A DNA stretch of 64,000 nucleotides from Iodidimonas muriae (GCF_014647255.1 NZ_BMOV01000004.1:62001-126000), one strand, 5' to 3'. Positions 11,486 through 21,134 are shown, numbered from the stretch's first letter. Notes: generated by a model not told the origin, from the sequence alone. A program made the numbers and translations.

Positions 11486-11512
11486 TTAGCACTCAAAGCA
11501 CATGAGTGCTAA
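11486..11512 (-). promoter_or_regulatory. CIRCE operator (HrcA binding site) of groESL
   Basis: The sequence is TTAGCACTC-N9-GAGTGCTAA, a perfect match to the CIRCE consensus bound by the heat-shock repressor HrcA. It lies 75 bases before the groS start and just downstream of the predicted -10 element. hrcA itself is not in this window. Confidence 0.96.
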
Positions 11513-11524
11513 CAGCTGCACCTC

Positions 11525-11552
11525 TAATTACGATGGCGGGAAAAGATGTCAA
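11525..11552 (-). promoter_or_regulatory. predicted groESL promoter
   Basis: On the minus strand TTGACA (11552-11547) is followed after 16 bases by TAATTA (11530-11525). Initiation a few bases further on would place CIRCE at the start of the transcript, the usual arrangement for HrcA repression. The hexamers fit a housekeeping sigma factor better than a heat-shock sigma. Confidence 0.7.
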
Positions 11553-11674
11553 GGCAGGGCGAGCGGGTTTTTTGAAATTTCCGCACTTTAGATGGCAAAG
11601 CCCCCACAAACGAGCGTTTTTGGAACATAGGCAGAAGCCAGAGACGTCCCCACCAGTAGCGGGGGCGTTCGTCG

Positions 11675-12556
11675 TTATTTCAGCGGCACAAAGAGATCAG
11701 TAACAGCCGCGTTTTCGGGAACATCCGGAAAGAAACTTATGCGCTGGCAATAGAATGAGAAGTCTCGCAAATCTTCCCCGCTATCGGGCAACCAGTCACG
11801 ATAAAGAAACGTAGCTGCCTTCTCAAGGTCATCGCTTGACCCGGTCATGCGCAGGACTGCACACCGTCCGGCAGGGATTGTTCCGGCTCTGACACCTGCG
11901 TCGTTTTCTGCAACCTTTCGATCTGTCGAAGCACATAAGTCTATGTGAAACTCCGCTGGAGGTGTTGTGAGAGGATCGGTGTGAAAAACATTGAACGTAT
12001 TGCTGACACGAGGCGGTAACCCAACGGTCTTTCGCCATGCAATGAACCGCTGAATCGTATCGCCAATTTTACCGGGGTCGCCACGATGTTCCATCACGGC
12101 GATGGCGGTTTCGGGAAATTCTACGATGTTCACATCGTTCTTGCTGAAATTAATCATATATTTGTTCCTTGCTTTTGTGAGTGGGTCGAAGATCGCAAGC
12201 CACGATTCCCATTCGGGCATCTGACGGAACTCAGATGGTGATTGCCCAAATCGCTCCCTAAAAGCACGGGAGAATGTTTCTGGGGTTTCGTAAACGGCAT
12301 CCAATGCGATGTCGGTAACTGTATCCGTTCCCCTAAAAGCAAGTCGGTATGATGCCCGTTTCATACGAGCGAGTTGAACATACCGATGCGTGGATATCCC
12401 AAACAGAGCAGAGAACTGCCGATGAAAGTGGAACTTTGAGAATGCGGCAACACGGCTCAAGGCATCCAAATCGAGATCACCATCGAGATGCTGCTCGATG
12501 TGGTCCAGTACACGCTGCATTCGGGCATGGTATCGCTCAAAGGCCGTCTTCATCAT
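11675..12556 (-). CDS. AraC-family regulator with GyrI-like effector domain
   Basis: The 293-residue protein has an N-terminal AraC/XylS double helix-turn-helix domain (about residues 8-105; LDALSRVAAFSKFHFHRQFSALFG and TPETFSRAFRERFGQSPSEFR) and a C-terminal GyrI-like small-molecule-binding domain (about 140-293). This Rob/SoxS-plus-GyrI layout is common in regulators that respond to hydrophobic or toxic compounds; the ligand is unknown here. The start at 12556 is supported by AAGGAGAC six bases upstream. No obvious regulated partner is adjacent: groESL lies downstream and the DUF3179 gene lies divergently, over 400 bases away. Confidence 0.88.
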   Translation of the reverse strand: MMKTAFERYHARMQRVLDHIEQHLDGDLDLDALSRVAAFSKFHFHRQFSALFGISTHRYVQLARMKRASYRLAFRGTDTVTDIALDAVYETPETFSRAFRERFGQSPSEFRQMPEWESWLAIFDPLTKARNKYMINFSKNDVNIVEFPETAIAVMEHRGDPGKIGDTIQRFIAWRKTVGLPPRVSNTFNVFHTDPLTTPPAEFHIDLCASTDRKVAENDAGVRAGTIPAGRCAVLRMTGSSDDLEKAATFLYRDWLPDSGEDLRDFSFYCQRISFFPDVPENAAVTDLFVPLK

Positions 12557-12970
12557 TGTCTCCTTCGTGGCCCCTTTAGCGTTACGGGGGCACGGTAAGA
12601 CGTGCTTGACCGATCTTGCTAAATTATCTGTTGGGCTTTTTCTGGCTATAGTCAGCCGTCTACATAACCCTTCCAAAAACGACCGTTTTAGAAAAGGAGT
12701 GTCGCTGGTTAAGGCACTATGTTTGAAACTCTTTTTCTCAATTAAATTCGGCATCAAAGAAAAAATACCGGATCCATTCCGATTACAAGGGACGTGTTTT
12801 CTCTCATAATCTGTTTTATCCATGTATCTTAAGTGTGACGGCTTTGTGAAAGGGCCATGGTCATTCGTGACGGGGAAGGGCTTTCCGGGCTTTGGGTGGG
12901 CCACCATATGAAGATCATCGGGGATGACTTTTGGATGATGAGGCCCCATTGGGGGGCAAAAGGGTATTTT
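12557..12970. other. 414-base intergenic region, AT-richer than its surroundings
   Basis: No convincing gene was found. The part from about 12620 to 12840 is clearly richer in A and T than the flanks. An open frame on the + strand ending at 12809 has no ribosome binding site, no recognisable protein features and codons unlike the neighbours. The region must contain the divergent promoters of the AraC-type regulator and the DUF3179 gene. Confidence 0.5.
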
Positions 12971-13987
12971 ATGTTGAAATCAATTCTTCTCGGATCGTTT
13001 CTCGCGCTGTCGCTGGTGGGCGGGCCTTTGAACTTTGGAGGAGGGATCTCTCAGGCATCGGCGCAAACGGTGTTGTCGGAAGATTTCAAGGCGCAATGGT
13101 CGGATCGGGATCTGACGGTGGGCATCGTAGGGTCCAGCGGCTTCCGTCTTGATCTCCCCGAAGATGTGCCGCCATCTTATGACAGGCCATCACTGCTTCC
13201 GGCCTTGGCCGATCATAAAACCGGCAATCTGGAGCCGCTGATCACCGTTGAAATCAATGGCGCGGTGCGGGGCTATCCCATGCGTATCGTGGCAGCCCAC
13301 CGGATTATCAATGATAGCCTGGGGGGCGTGCCCATTGCCGTCACTTATTGCCAAGTGTGCTCTTCGGCCATGGTGTTTAAGCGGGATGTGGACGGCGATG
13401 CCACGCCGCTGCGTCTGGTCGGGGCTTCTTATGAAGAAAATATCATCCTTTATGACGAGGCCACGCGAACATGGTGGCAACAGATCAACGGTCTTGGATT
13501 GTCCGGGCCGAAGGCGGATGGTGCGCTGGATGTGATCCCGTCGAAGATGGAATCTTTTGCGGCCTTCCTGAAACGGGTTCCGGGCAAACCGGGCCTGATG
13601 GTGGTGGCGGATTCTGCGCTGAGCAGCCAGCCGCAGCAAGTGCGCCAAACGGTCTATATCCCAAGCATGGAACAAGATGCGGGAAGCCTGAAGGCATGGG
13701 ATCGTGTGGTGGTGGTAGACCGCGAGGCATGGCCCTTGGAATTGTTGCGTAAGGCAGGGCGGCTGGAAAGCGATGACTTGCTGATTTTGTGGGAGCCGGG
13801 CCGTCAGGCTGCGCCGGATTCTTTCGGCAAAGACCGTGACCGGGATGTGGGCAATATCACCGCCTATAGCCGTCGGGGCGATCATCTTTTGGAAACGGAC
13901 ACCAGTATTCAATTGCTGCATGCCTTCTACCAGTTCTCCGATGGGAAAAAGCTGCATCTGGAACGCGGTGCGGATGAAGGGCGTTAG
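12971..13987 (+). CDS. exported DUF3179 domain protein
   Basis: The protein has 338 residues. The N-terminus is a signal peptide (MLKSILLGSFLALSLVGG..., cleavage likely after SQASA near residue 33). The mature part matches DUF3179, with YPMRIVAAHRIINDSLGGVP, TYCQVCSSAMVF carrying two cysteines, and a C-terminal HAFYQFSDGKKLH block. The function of the family is not established; the CxxC-like pair suggests metal or thiol chemistry but that is inference. The ATG at 12971 was chosen because it begins the signal peptide; the frame is open from 12857. Confidence 0.86.
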   Translation: MLKSILLGSFLALSLVGGPLNFGGGISQASAQTVLSEDFKAQWSDRDLTVGIVGSSGFRLDLPEDVPPSYDRPSLLPALADHKTGNLEPLITVEINGAVRGYPMRIVAAHRIINDSLGGVPIAVTYCQVCSSAMVFKRDVDGDATPLRLVGASYEENIILYDEATRTWWQQINGLGLSGPKADGALDVIPSKMESFAAFLKRVPGKPGLMVVADSALSSQPQQVRQTVYIPSMEQDAGSLKAWDRVVVVDREAWPLELLRKAGRLESDDLLILWEPGRQAAPDSFGKDRDRDVGNITAYSRRGDHLLETDTSIQLLHAFYQFSDGKKLHLERGADEGR

Positions 13988-14087
13988 GAACTGCGTCACA
14001 GGGATGCGATAAAGTCTCGCCTTGGCGCTATGGTCGTGGCAGTCTTGTCCGTAGATATTGGCAGGGGGCTGCTATTGCGGAGGGGAT

Positions 14088-15422
14088 GTGAGCACAGATT
14101 TGTTGCAGGTGGCGATCATTGGTTCCGGGCCTGCCGGATATTATACGGCAGAGGCCTTGGCGGAAAGCGGGCATGCGGTTTTAGTTGATGTGATCGATCG
14201 GCTGCCCACGCCGTTCGGGCTGATCCGGACCGGTGTTGCGCCCGACCATCAGTCCATCAAAAATGTCACAAAGCGCTATGACCAAACCGCCAGCCGCGAT
14301 GATGTGCGCTTTGTGGGCAATTTGTCCATTGGCCGTGATGTCAGTGTGGCGGAATTGCTGGATCTTTATGATGCGGTGGTGCTGGCTACGGGGGCCTTGC
14401 AAGATAGAAAGCTGGGGATTCCCGGTGAGGATCTTGCCGGCGTGCGCGGTTCGGCAGATATTGTGGGCTGGTACAATACCCATCCCGATTATGTGGCGCT
14501 GACGCCGGAATTGAATACCTCTGATGTTGTGATCATCGGCAACGGCAATGTGGCCATCGATGTGGCGCGGGTGCTGGCAAAAACCGAAGCCGAGATGGAA
14601 GGATCGGATATTTCCCCGAAGGCCAAAGATGCCATTTCCCGGATGCCCTTGCGCACCATCTGGATTTTCGGGCGGCGTGGCCCGATGGACGCCAGCTTTA
14701 CGCCTAAGGAACTGGGGGAAATGGGACGCCTGGAACGCGCTGTTCCTTTGGTTGATAAGGCGGATCTGCCCCCCATGGACGGTGATGTGGATCTGGAGCC
14801 CAAACAGCGCAAAGTGTTGGCCGCCTTACGAGGATTTGGCGACCATTCGGCGCAGGAAAAGCCGGTTCAGGTGCATTTCGGCTTTTATGCCCGGCCAGTG
14901 GAAATTCTTGGCGATGATCGGGTGGACGGTGTTTTGATGGAGCGCACCCGTGTTGAAAATGGTGCGTGTATCGGCACCGGCGAGATGTTTACTGTGCCAT
15001 GCGGATTGCTGATCAGCTGCATCGGCTATCGCAGCAGCGCCATCGAAGGTGTCCCGTTCGACGAGCGCCTTGGCCGTTTTGTCAACAATGACGGCTTTAT
15101 CAGTGACCGGCTTTATGCCGTGGGATGGGCGCGGCGCGGGCCAACAGGCACCATTGGTACCAACAAGCCCGATGGGGCCGAGATTGCAAAACGTATTCTA
15201 AACGATGTGAAACCCATGGATAAGCCAGGGCGCAAAGGCCTGGATGCCCTGATCGCCAAACGCCAGATCCGGGCAGTCACCTTCCGCGATTGGCAGAAAA
15301 TTGATGCCGCCGAACGGCAGGCCGCCGAAGGTGAGAACCCGCGTTTAAAATTTGCGCGCCTTGATGATATGCTTGATGTCGTTGGCACTGAAGCTATTGA
15401 AACACAGCAGGTGAAAAAATAA
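14088..15422 (+). CDS. adrenodoxin-reductase-type ferredoxin--NADP+ reductase
   Basis: This 444-residue flavoprotein moves electrons between NADP(H) and ferredoxin. It resembles the FprA/adrenodoxin reductase family: FAD-binding VAIIGSGPAGYYTAEAL near the N-terminus, LPTPFGLIRTGVAPDHQSIK, the NADP-binding VIIGNGNVAIDVARVL near residue 155, and the closing YAVGWARRGPTGTIGTNKPD. The start is a GTG at 14088 with GCGGAGGGGAT just upstream; an in-frame TTG at 14058 is less likely. The sppA gene begins 75 bases downstream. Which ferredoxin it serves is unknown. Confidence 0.9.
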   Translation: MSTDLLQVAIIGSGPAGYYTAEALAESGHAVLVDVIDRLPTPFGLIRTGVAPDHQSIKNVTKRYDQTASRDDVRFVGNLSIGRDVSVAELLDLYDAVVLATGALQDRKLGIPGEDLAGVRGSADIVGWYNTHPDYVALTPELNTSDVVIIGNGNVAIDVARVLAKTEAEMEGSDISPKAKDAISRMPLRTIWIFGRRGPMDASFTPKELGEMGRLERAVPLVDKADLPPMDGDVDLEPKQRKVLAALRGFGDHSAQEKPVQVHFGFYARPVEILGDDRVDGVLMERTRVENGACIGTGEMFTVPCGLLISCIGYRSSAIEGVPFDERLGRFVNNDGFISDRLYAVGWARRGPTGTIGTNKPDGAEIAKRILNDVKPMDKPGRKGLDALIAKRQIRAVTFRDWQKIDAAERQAAEGENPRLKFARLDDMLDVVGTEAIETQQVKK

Positions 15423-15497
15423 TCACTGCGGTTTATAAGGCGCCTTGCAGATAAATTTCGCCACCATCTGGTGCAATATGAGGAACGGACAGACATT

Positions 15498-17336
15498 ATG
15501 AAAGCTATTTTCAGTTTTATCTGGGGAGCTATTCGCGCCTTTACGACGGTGGCGGCTTTTATTTTTTTCATTCTTGTTTTTGTGATGATTGCGGGGATTT
15601 CCGGCATGTCCGGGGATGGGCAGCGGGTTGAAGTGCCGCAGGGCGGTGCCTTTGTGTTCAATCCAGTCGGGCAGATTGTCGATCAGAAGAAAATACCGAC
15701 CATCAATGATGTGCTCCGCGGTGCCAAACCCGTCGAGGTGAAGCTGCGTGATACCATGAAGGCGGTTAAAGCGGCGCAGGACGATGACAAAATCGCTCTT
15801 ATGGTGATGGATCTGGATAAATTCACCGGGGCGGGGCCTGCGGTTCTGCACGAACTTGGAGGCGCTCTGGAAGCCTTTCGGGAAAGTGGCAAGAAGATCA
15901 TCGCTATGGGCGATTCTTTCGGCCAGCCGCAATATTATCTGGCGGCTTATGCCGATGAAATCTGGCTCAATCCGGCGGGGGACGTAGGCATAATGGGCTA
16001 TGGCGCTTATGGCCCTTATTTTTCAGATGCCTTGGACAAGCTGAAGGCCGATGTGCATGTCTTCCGTGTCGGCACTTATAAATCTGCGGTGGAGCCTTTT
16101 ATTCGCAATGATATGTCCGATGCCGCAAAGGAAGCTACCAAAGGCTTTCTGGACAGCCTTTGGGGGAATTATCTTGCGGATGTGACACGGTTGCGCGGTT
16201 TTGACGAGGGGGCCTTGTCGGCTGCGATCGACGGAATGGTGGACAATTTGCGTGCCGCCGACGGGGATGTATCCAAAATGGCTCTGGACTTGGGCTGGGT
16301 GGATGCTTTGAAAACCCGCAGTGAAATGACCGCCGCCTTGGTGGACCTTGTGGGCAAGGCCGATATGGGCGAAGGCTTTAAAGGCATTGGCCTGACCGAT
16401 TATTTAAAGCAGCTCAGATCGCATGATAAAGACGACAAGGACGATCGCTTGGTGGCTGTGGTGAGCCTGCGCGGGGCCATCGTGCCGGGTAAGGCTCCGG
16501 TGGGGCAGATCGGTGCCGATACCGCGGTCAAGCTGATTAAGGCGGCCCGCACCAATGATAAGGTGAAAGCCCTTGTGCTGCGTATCGATAGCCCCGGGGG
16601 CAGTGTGTTCGCCTCCGAGGTCATTCGTCAGGCGGTGTTGGATGTGCAAAAGGCCGGCAAGCCGGTGATCGCCTCTTATGGAACCGTGGCGGCATCGGGC
16701 GGCTACTGGATTTCAGCCAATGCCGATGAAATCTGGGCGATGCCGGAAACCATTACCGGGTCCATCGGAATTTTCGGGATGATTACAACATTCGATCAAT
16801 CTCTGGATATGTTGGGTGTGCACACCGATGGCGTGGGAACCACCCAGCTTGCCGGTGCGTTTGATCTTACCCGGCCCTTGTCGCCAATGGTGGCGGATCT
16901 GGTGCAAAGCTCGATCGAACATGGTTATGGGAAATTCCTGTCCATCGTGGCGGAGGGCCGCTCCATGAGCGTGGAGGCTGTGGACGCCATTGCCCAAGGC
17001 CGTGTGTGGTCGGGGGAAACCGCGCTGGAATTGGGGCTTGTGGACCATTTGGGCGGATTGGATGATGCGGTGAAGGCTGCGGCGCAAAAAGCCGGGCTGG
17101 AAGAGGGCGATTATGGCGTGCGTCATGTTCAAGAACAATTGGATCCCTTTGAAAACTTCATAGTGAGTGTTCTCGAACAGGCGCAGGTTCGCGGAATGGT
17201 TCCCGACAGCATGGGGCAGACGGTTCCGGTGGTTGCCGATATACAGGGCCGCTTTATGACGGCGATGGAAGAGCTGCAGTGGCTGAAAGATCCCAAAGGG
17301 GCTTATGCCATCTGCATGCACTGTAAGGTGAACTAA
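15498..17336 (+). CDS. sppA: signal peptide peptidase SppA, 67K type
   Basis: SppA is an inner-membrane serine protease that degrades cleaved signal peptides in the periplasm. The protein has 612 residues, with one N-terminal membrane helix (about residues 12-38) and two tandem S49 domains. The catalytic Lys is in FRVGTYKSAVEPF of the first domain and the nucleophile Ser in TVAASGGYW of the second, as in the double-length enterobacterial enzyme. The ATG at 15498 begins the conserved membrane segment; an upstream ATG at 15471 is less likely. msrB starts one base after the stop, so the two genes are cotranscribed. Confidence 0.95.
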   Translation: MKAIFSFIWGAIRAFTTVAAFIFFILVFVMIAGISGMSGDGQRVEVPQGGAFVFNPVGQIVDQKKIPTINDVLRGAKPVEVKLRDTMKAVKAAQDDDKIALMVMDLDKFTGAGPAVLHELGGALEAFRESGKKIIAMGDSFGQPQYYLAAYADEIWLNPAGDVGIMGYGAYGPYFSDALDKLKADVHVFRVGTYKSAVEPFIRNDMSDAAKEATKGFLDSLWGNYLADVTRLRGFDEGALSAAIDGMVDNLRAADGDVSKMALDLGWVDALKTRSEMTAALVDLVGKADMGEGFKGIGLTDYLKQLRSHDKDDKDDRLVAVVSLRGAIVPGKAPVGQIGADTAVKLIKAARTNDKVKALVLRIDSPGGSVFASEVIRQAVLDVQKAGKPVIASYGTVAASGGYWISANADEIWAMPETITGSIGIFGMITTFDQSLDMLGVHTDGVGTTQLAGAFDLTRPLSPMVADLVQSSIEHGYGKFLSIVAEGRSMSVEAVDAIAQGRVWSGETALELGLVDHLGGLDDAVKAAAQKAGLEEGDYGVRHVQEQLDPFENFIVSVLEQAQVRGMVPDSMGQTVPVVADIQGRFMTAMEELQWLKDPKGAYAICMHCKVN

Positions 17337-17337
17337 G

Positions 17338-17733
17338 ATGAGCGCTCCTCGCTCCGATCAGGAATGGCGTGAGAAACTGGGCGAGGAGCGCTATTATATT
17401 TGCCGAAAGGGCGGCACCGAGCCGCCCTTTACCGGCGCTCTTTTGGCCGAAAAACGTGCCGGAAAGTTTCACTGTGCAGGCTGCGGCGCGGCGTTGTTTT
17501 CCTCTGCTGCCAAATATGACAGTGGATCTGGATGGCCTTCGTTTTTTGATCGCGTCAAGGATGCCCCGATCACCGAAATCCGCGATGAAAGTTTGGGTAT
17601 GGTGCGGGTAGAGCTGCGCTGTGGTGCTTGCGACAGCCATTTGGGGCATTTGTTTCCCGATGGCCCCGCCCCCACAGGGCAGCGCTATTGCGTTAATTCC
17701 TTGTCCCTGACCTTTGAGCCAGAGTCTTCTTGA
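17338..17733 (+). CDS. msrB: peptide-methionine (R)-S-oxide reductase MsrB
   Basis: MsrB repairs R-methionine sulfoxide in proteins. The 131-residue sequence shows two CxxC zinc pairs (CAGCG and CGACDSH), the core GSGWPSFFD, HLGHLFPDGP and the catalytic Cys in RYCVNSLSL. Length is that of a stand-alone MsrB domain and no signal peptide is seen, so it acts in the cytoplasm. The start codon lies directly after the sppA stop, giving a two-gene envelope and protein-quality operon. A short GC hairpin with seven Ts follows at 17736-17753. Confidence 0.96.
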   Translation: MSAPRSDQEWREKLGEERYYICRKGGTEPPFTGALLAEKRAGKFHCAGCGAALFSSAAKYDSGSGWPSFFDRVKDAPITEIRDESLGMVRVELRCGACDSHLGHLFPDGPAPTGQRYCVNSLSLTFEPESS

Positions 17734-17735
17734 AC

Positions 17736-17753
17736 AGCCTGCCGGCTTTTTTT
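17736..17753 (+). terminator. short hairpin with T tract after msrB
   Basis: AGCC (17736-17739), loop TGCC and GGCT (17744-17747) are followed by a run of Ts to 17753. The stem is only four base pairs, so this is a weak terminator candidate between two convergent genes. Confidence 0.4.
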
Positions 17754-18796
17754 CAGCTTTGTGTCAATCCGATCAGCAAAATTGCTAATAAAACAGCGAT
17801 CAGCACGATATTATAAAGCGCGCTTAGGGTCAGGAATTTGAAGATAGTCCGCCACCAGCCCTGCCCATAAAAATGCTTCATGGATAGCAGCAGATAGGCC
17901 GGCACGCCGAAAAAATAAATTCGGCCACTGGCGGCTCCCATGCCCATGGACCCAAGAATGACAAGGCCGGTGAGCAAGAGGAACAAGAAGGCGTGAAAAT
18001 GCAGTGAGAAAACCAGCTGGTTGAAAAAATAAGCGTCTTTCCGCCAATACATCGCGCGCAATAAAAGGGCGAAGACAGGCACCAGAACCAGCATGGCGCG
18101 GGGCATCCATGTGTTGAACACCCCATTGATCAGTTCCGGATTCTTTGCGAATTGGCCCATTCCGGTCAGAAGACGGGAGATGAAGTCCAGAAGGGGGGCG
18201 CTGTCTATGTCCGTTTCATTATTTTCAGCGATTTCGCGCTTGATCGTCTCGATGCTGTCATCAAAGGAAAGGGCGGGGGAGGCGTTTTTCTGGATTGGTT
18301 CAAAAAACTCCAAGGTCATCGCCGGGATGCCGGCCTCTGCTTCTGCCTCCGCCTCTGTCGCAGGCTCTGTCTCCGGTCCGGATGGCGCTATGGCTTCCTG
18401 ATCCGTAAGGGGTGCCGGATCGGCGGCCCGCACCAGTTGCAGCAATGCCACATTGCCCAATTCCACCGCGAGAAAGAACACCAATACGCTGATGAGCATC
18501 AAGCGCACAGGTGCTACATAATTGGCCCGGTGGCCCTCTACATATAGGCGGCTCATACGACCGGGGCGGGAAAAGAGCGGGATCAATGTATGGGCCAGCC
18601 GACTGTCCAGCGAAAAGATATTGTCGGCGAACTCTATGGTGAAGGTCCAGAAAGGACGGCGTAGATCCCGATCATGTTGCCCGCATCGAGAGCAATAGGG
18701 GCCGCTGAGAGAGGTGCCACAATTCAGGCAATGGGTGTGGCCGGTTTTTTCATTATCGGGCGCGTTTTGGGATGCGTCTGTTGTTGTGCTGTCCAT
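17753..18796 (-). CDS. DUF3667 membrane protein with N-terminal zinc ribbon
   Basis: The 347-residue protein begins with a four-cysteine zinc ribbon (Cys23, Cys26, Cys35, Cys38 in CLNCGTSLSGPYCSRCGQ), the signature of DUF3667 proteins. Four or more hydrophobic helices follow, one near residues 95-115 and a group in the last 110 residues. Between them is an acidic, alternating Glu-Ala stretch (ATEAEAEAEA) and a soluble loop. The function of the family is unknown. It is convergent with msrB and appears monocistronic. Confidence 0.82.
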   Translation of the reverse strand: MDSTTTDASQNAPDNEKTGHTHCLNCGTSLSGPYCSRCGQHDRDLRRPFWTFTIEFADNIFSLDSRLAHTLIPLFSRPGRMSRLYVEGHRANYVAPVRLMLISVLVFFLAVELGNVALLQLVRAADPAPLTDQEAIAPSGPETEPATEAEAEAEAGIPAMTLEFFEPIQKNASPALSFDDSIETIKREIAENNETDIDSAPLLDFISRLLTGMGQFAKNPELINGVFNTWMPRAMLVLVPVFALLLRAMYWRKDAYFFNQLVFSLHFHAFLFLLLTGLVILGSMGMGAASGRIYFFGVPAYLLLSMKHFYGQGWWRTIFKFLTLSALYNIVLIAVLLAILLIGLTQS

Positions 18797-18878
18797 CCGG
18801 TTTCCCTTTTCCCCACACAGCTTTGATGGTCGAGGATAGTCGGGACGGCTTTAGACCGGAAGGATATTTTCCTTGCTA

Positions 18879-19727
18879 TCATCGTGCGGGGAGGTGATCG
18901 CGGCCATGGGGCGCATCAAGATCCATATCCGGCCCCAAGGGGATGATGGCGGTGGGGTTGATGCTGGCATGGCTGGCATAATAATGCGCTTTGATATGGT
19001 CGAAATGTACAGTCTCGCGCACGCTGGGAACCTGATACAGATCCCTCAGATAGCCTGAAAGATGTGGATAATCGGCGATGCGCTGTTTGTTGCATTTGAA
19101 ATGCCCCACATAAACCGCATCGAAGCGCACAAGGGTGGTAAACAACCGCCAATCCGCTTCCGTTCGCCGATCCCCTAAAAGATAGCGATTGTTTGCCAGC
19201 CGGTCATCCATCTCGTCCAGTGCTTTGAACAGCTCCAGATATGCCTCTTCATAAGCACTTTGGGTCGTGGCAAAGCCGGCTTTATACACCCCGTTATTGA
19301 TGGCGTGATAAACGCGGTCATTCAGGCGGTCGATATCGGCACGCAAATCTTCGGGATAGGTGTCGATCTGGGGATGCCGGGTTTGCGGCAGGTTATTGAA
19401 GGCGCTGTTTAGAATGCGGATAATTTCGGCGGATTCGTTATTGACGATGGTTTGGCTTTTCTTGTCCCACAAAACCGGCACCGTCACGCGTCCGGTATAA
19501 TCCGGTTGGGATTTGGTATAGACCTGATGCAAGCGCGCAAAGCCGTTGACATGTAAGACAACGGCATGAAATAAAAGCGTCACGAAAGCATCATGGATAT
19601 GCAATGGCCGGATCTTTAAGAAATATGCGAAAGTCCTGTGGCCATTGTGACGTGATGTGCAGACTGTACGGGCTTTATTGACGGGCGAGAACAGGATAAG
19701 GGCATGGAAAACAAGAAGTGGCGTCAT
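18879..19727 (-). pseudogene. degraded glutathionyl-hydroquinone reductase (YqjG/ECM4 family) lacking its catalytic cysteine motif
   Basis: From about codon 60 the sequence follows the family closely (LHQVYTKSQPDYTGRVTVPV, IVNNESAEIIRILNSAF, RFDAVYVGHFKCN, INPTAIIPLGPD...PHGR). The family normally has about 310-330 residues and an N-terminal thioredoxin fold with a CPWAHRT active site. Here the corresponding place reads RHNGHRT, and the stretch between it and LHQVYTK is roughly 25-30 residues too short. The only ATG lies inside the divergent porin gene (19704). I infer a gene whose N-terminal domain has decayed by substitution and deletion. An active protein with a changed chemistry is possible but less likely. 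Confidence 0.6.
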
Positions 19728-21134
19728 GTGCGCTTGGCCGGTGTTTGCGGCTTGGCTTTGATGGGCGGGGCCGTATCAGCGGCAGCGCAAAGCGTGGAAG
19801 AACTGCAAGCGCAAATCGATTTTCTGCGGGCGGAGATCGAAAAGCTGAAAGCAGAGCGCTCGCCCGCAGCGCCCTTGTCCCCGGCCCCTTTGGCCGAGCG
19901 TGAGACGGCAACATCAACGGATGATCCACATTCTGTGCCGGAAGAAAAACCGTTGGTGGTAAAAGCGGCCGGTGCCCCCAGCTTCACAGGTGACGGCTTT
20001 AAAAATTTCAAGATCCGTGGGCGCATCCAATCGGATTTTGCGCAGATCGGTGATCCCGACAAGATCGGGACATTAAGCGCAGATGGGTTCACGCCCGACC
20101 GGGGCTTGGGGACGGTTGCGGAAATTCGCCGGGTGCGGATCGGTGCGCAGGGCGAAATGGGCGATTGGGGCTATAAGTTTGAAGTGGATTTCGCCGGTGG
20201 TGAAACGAATGTGGCGGATGCCTATCTGGCCTATAAGGGGATCGACAATCTGGCACTGATCGTCGGCTATCAGAAAACCCAGGCCTCTATGGAAGAGCAG
20301 GTGTCGTCGCTGGATGTGGTTTTCATGGAGCGCAGCCGCTTTACCGATGCCATTGATCTGCGCCGCGAAATGGGCGTCACTGCTGATTGGAGCGGCGAGA
20401 ACTGGCACTGGAAATCCGGCATTTTCGTCGATGGGGCCTTTGATGAGGATGACGAGGTCAATGGCCTGATCGTCAGCTCGCGCGGTCATTACACATTCGG
20501 CCCGAAACATGCCTTCACCCATATGGGGGCATCGGTGGAATATCGCGACTCCGGAGCGGAGCAAGGGCGCTTGCGCAATCGTCCGCTGTTTCATGCGTCC
20601 GATAGCCGTTTGCTGGATACCGGCAGTCTTGACAGCACCTCCAGCCTTTATACCGGTCTGGAACTGGCCGGAGGATATGGGGCGTTCTATTTCGAAACCG
20701 AACTGGCCACTTTGGGGTTATCGGTGCGTGACGAAGCGGGTCAGTCCTCGACGGCACGGTTCAACGGGGCCAGCCTTCATCTGGGTTATTTCCTGACGGG
20801 CGAACAGCGGGCCTATAAGCGCTCGGCGGGAACATGGTCGCGCACCAAGCCCGACAATCCCTTGGGGAAAGGCGGTTTCGGTGCGCTGGACGTTGCCTTT
20901 GGTGCGGATTGGGTTGATCTTAATGCCAGCGATGAAAGCATTTTTGGTGGCCAGCAATTGACGTTTCTTGCGGGTCTAAGCTGGCGTCCGGTGGATCATA
21001 TCCGCTTCATGGCCAATATCAGCCATATGGAAATTTACGACAGCGCCAGCCATTTGCATCTCAAGAATGATGGGACCGTGGAGGATGATTTCGGGCTGAA
21101 TATGTTCGGACTTCGTGCCCAGGTCGATTGGTAA
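19704..21134 (+). CDS. OprP/OprO-type porin
   Basis: This 476-residue outer-membrane protein resembles the phosphate-selective porin family. It has a signal peptide (cleavage after SAAAQ or nearby, residue 27-29), a short coiled coil (VEELQAQIDFLRAEIEKLKAE), a Pro/Ala-rich spacer, and a beta-barrel region starting at FKIRGRIQSDFAQIG and ending in an aromatic residue (AQVDW). Typical barrel motifs are the repeated GDWGYKFEVDFAGG and AYLAYKGIDNLALIVGYQKT strands. AGGATAAGGGC precedes the ATG. Whether it conducts phosphate or another anion is unknown. Confidence 0.88.
   Translation: MENKKWRHVRLAGVCGLALMGGAVSAAAQSVEELQAQIDFLRAEIEKLKAERSPAAPLSPAPLAERETATSTDDPHSVPEEKPLVVKAAGAPSFTGDGFKNFKIRGRIQSDFAQIGDPDKIGTLSADGFTPDRGLGTVAEIRRVRIGAQGEMGDWGYKFEVDFAGGETNVADAYLAYKGIDNLALIVGYQKTQASMEEQVSSLDVVFMERSRFTDAIDLRREMGVTADWSGENWHWKSGIFVDGAFDEDDEVNGLIVSSRGHYTFGPKHAFTHMGASVEYRDSGAEQGRLRNRPLFHASDSRLLDTGSLDSTSSLYTGLELAGGYGAFYFETELATLGLSVRDEAGQSSTARFNGASLHLGYFLTGEQRAYKRSAGTWSRTKPDNPLGKGGFGALDVAFGADWVDLNASDESIFGGQQLTFLAGLSWRPVDHIRFMANISHMEIYDSASHLHLKNDGTVEDDFGLNMFGLRAQVDW

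Noticed and set aside
12498-12809. Open frame of about 100 codons on the + strand in the AT-rich intergenic region.
   Set aside because: The first part overlaps the AraC gene on the other strand, there is no start with a ribosome binding site and no known features.
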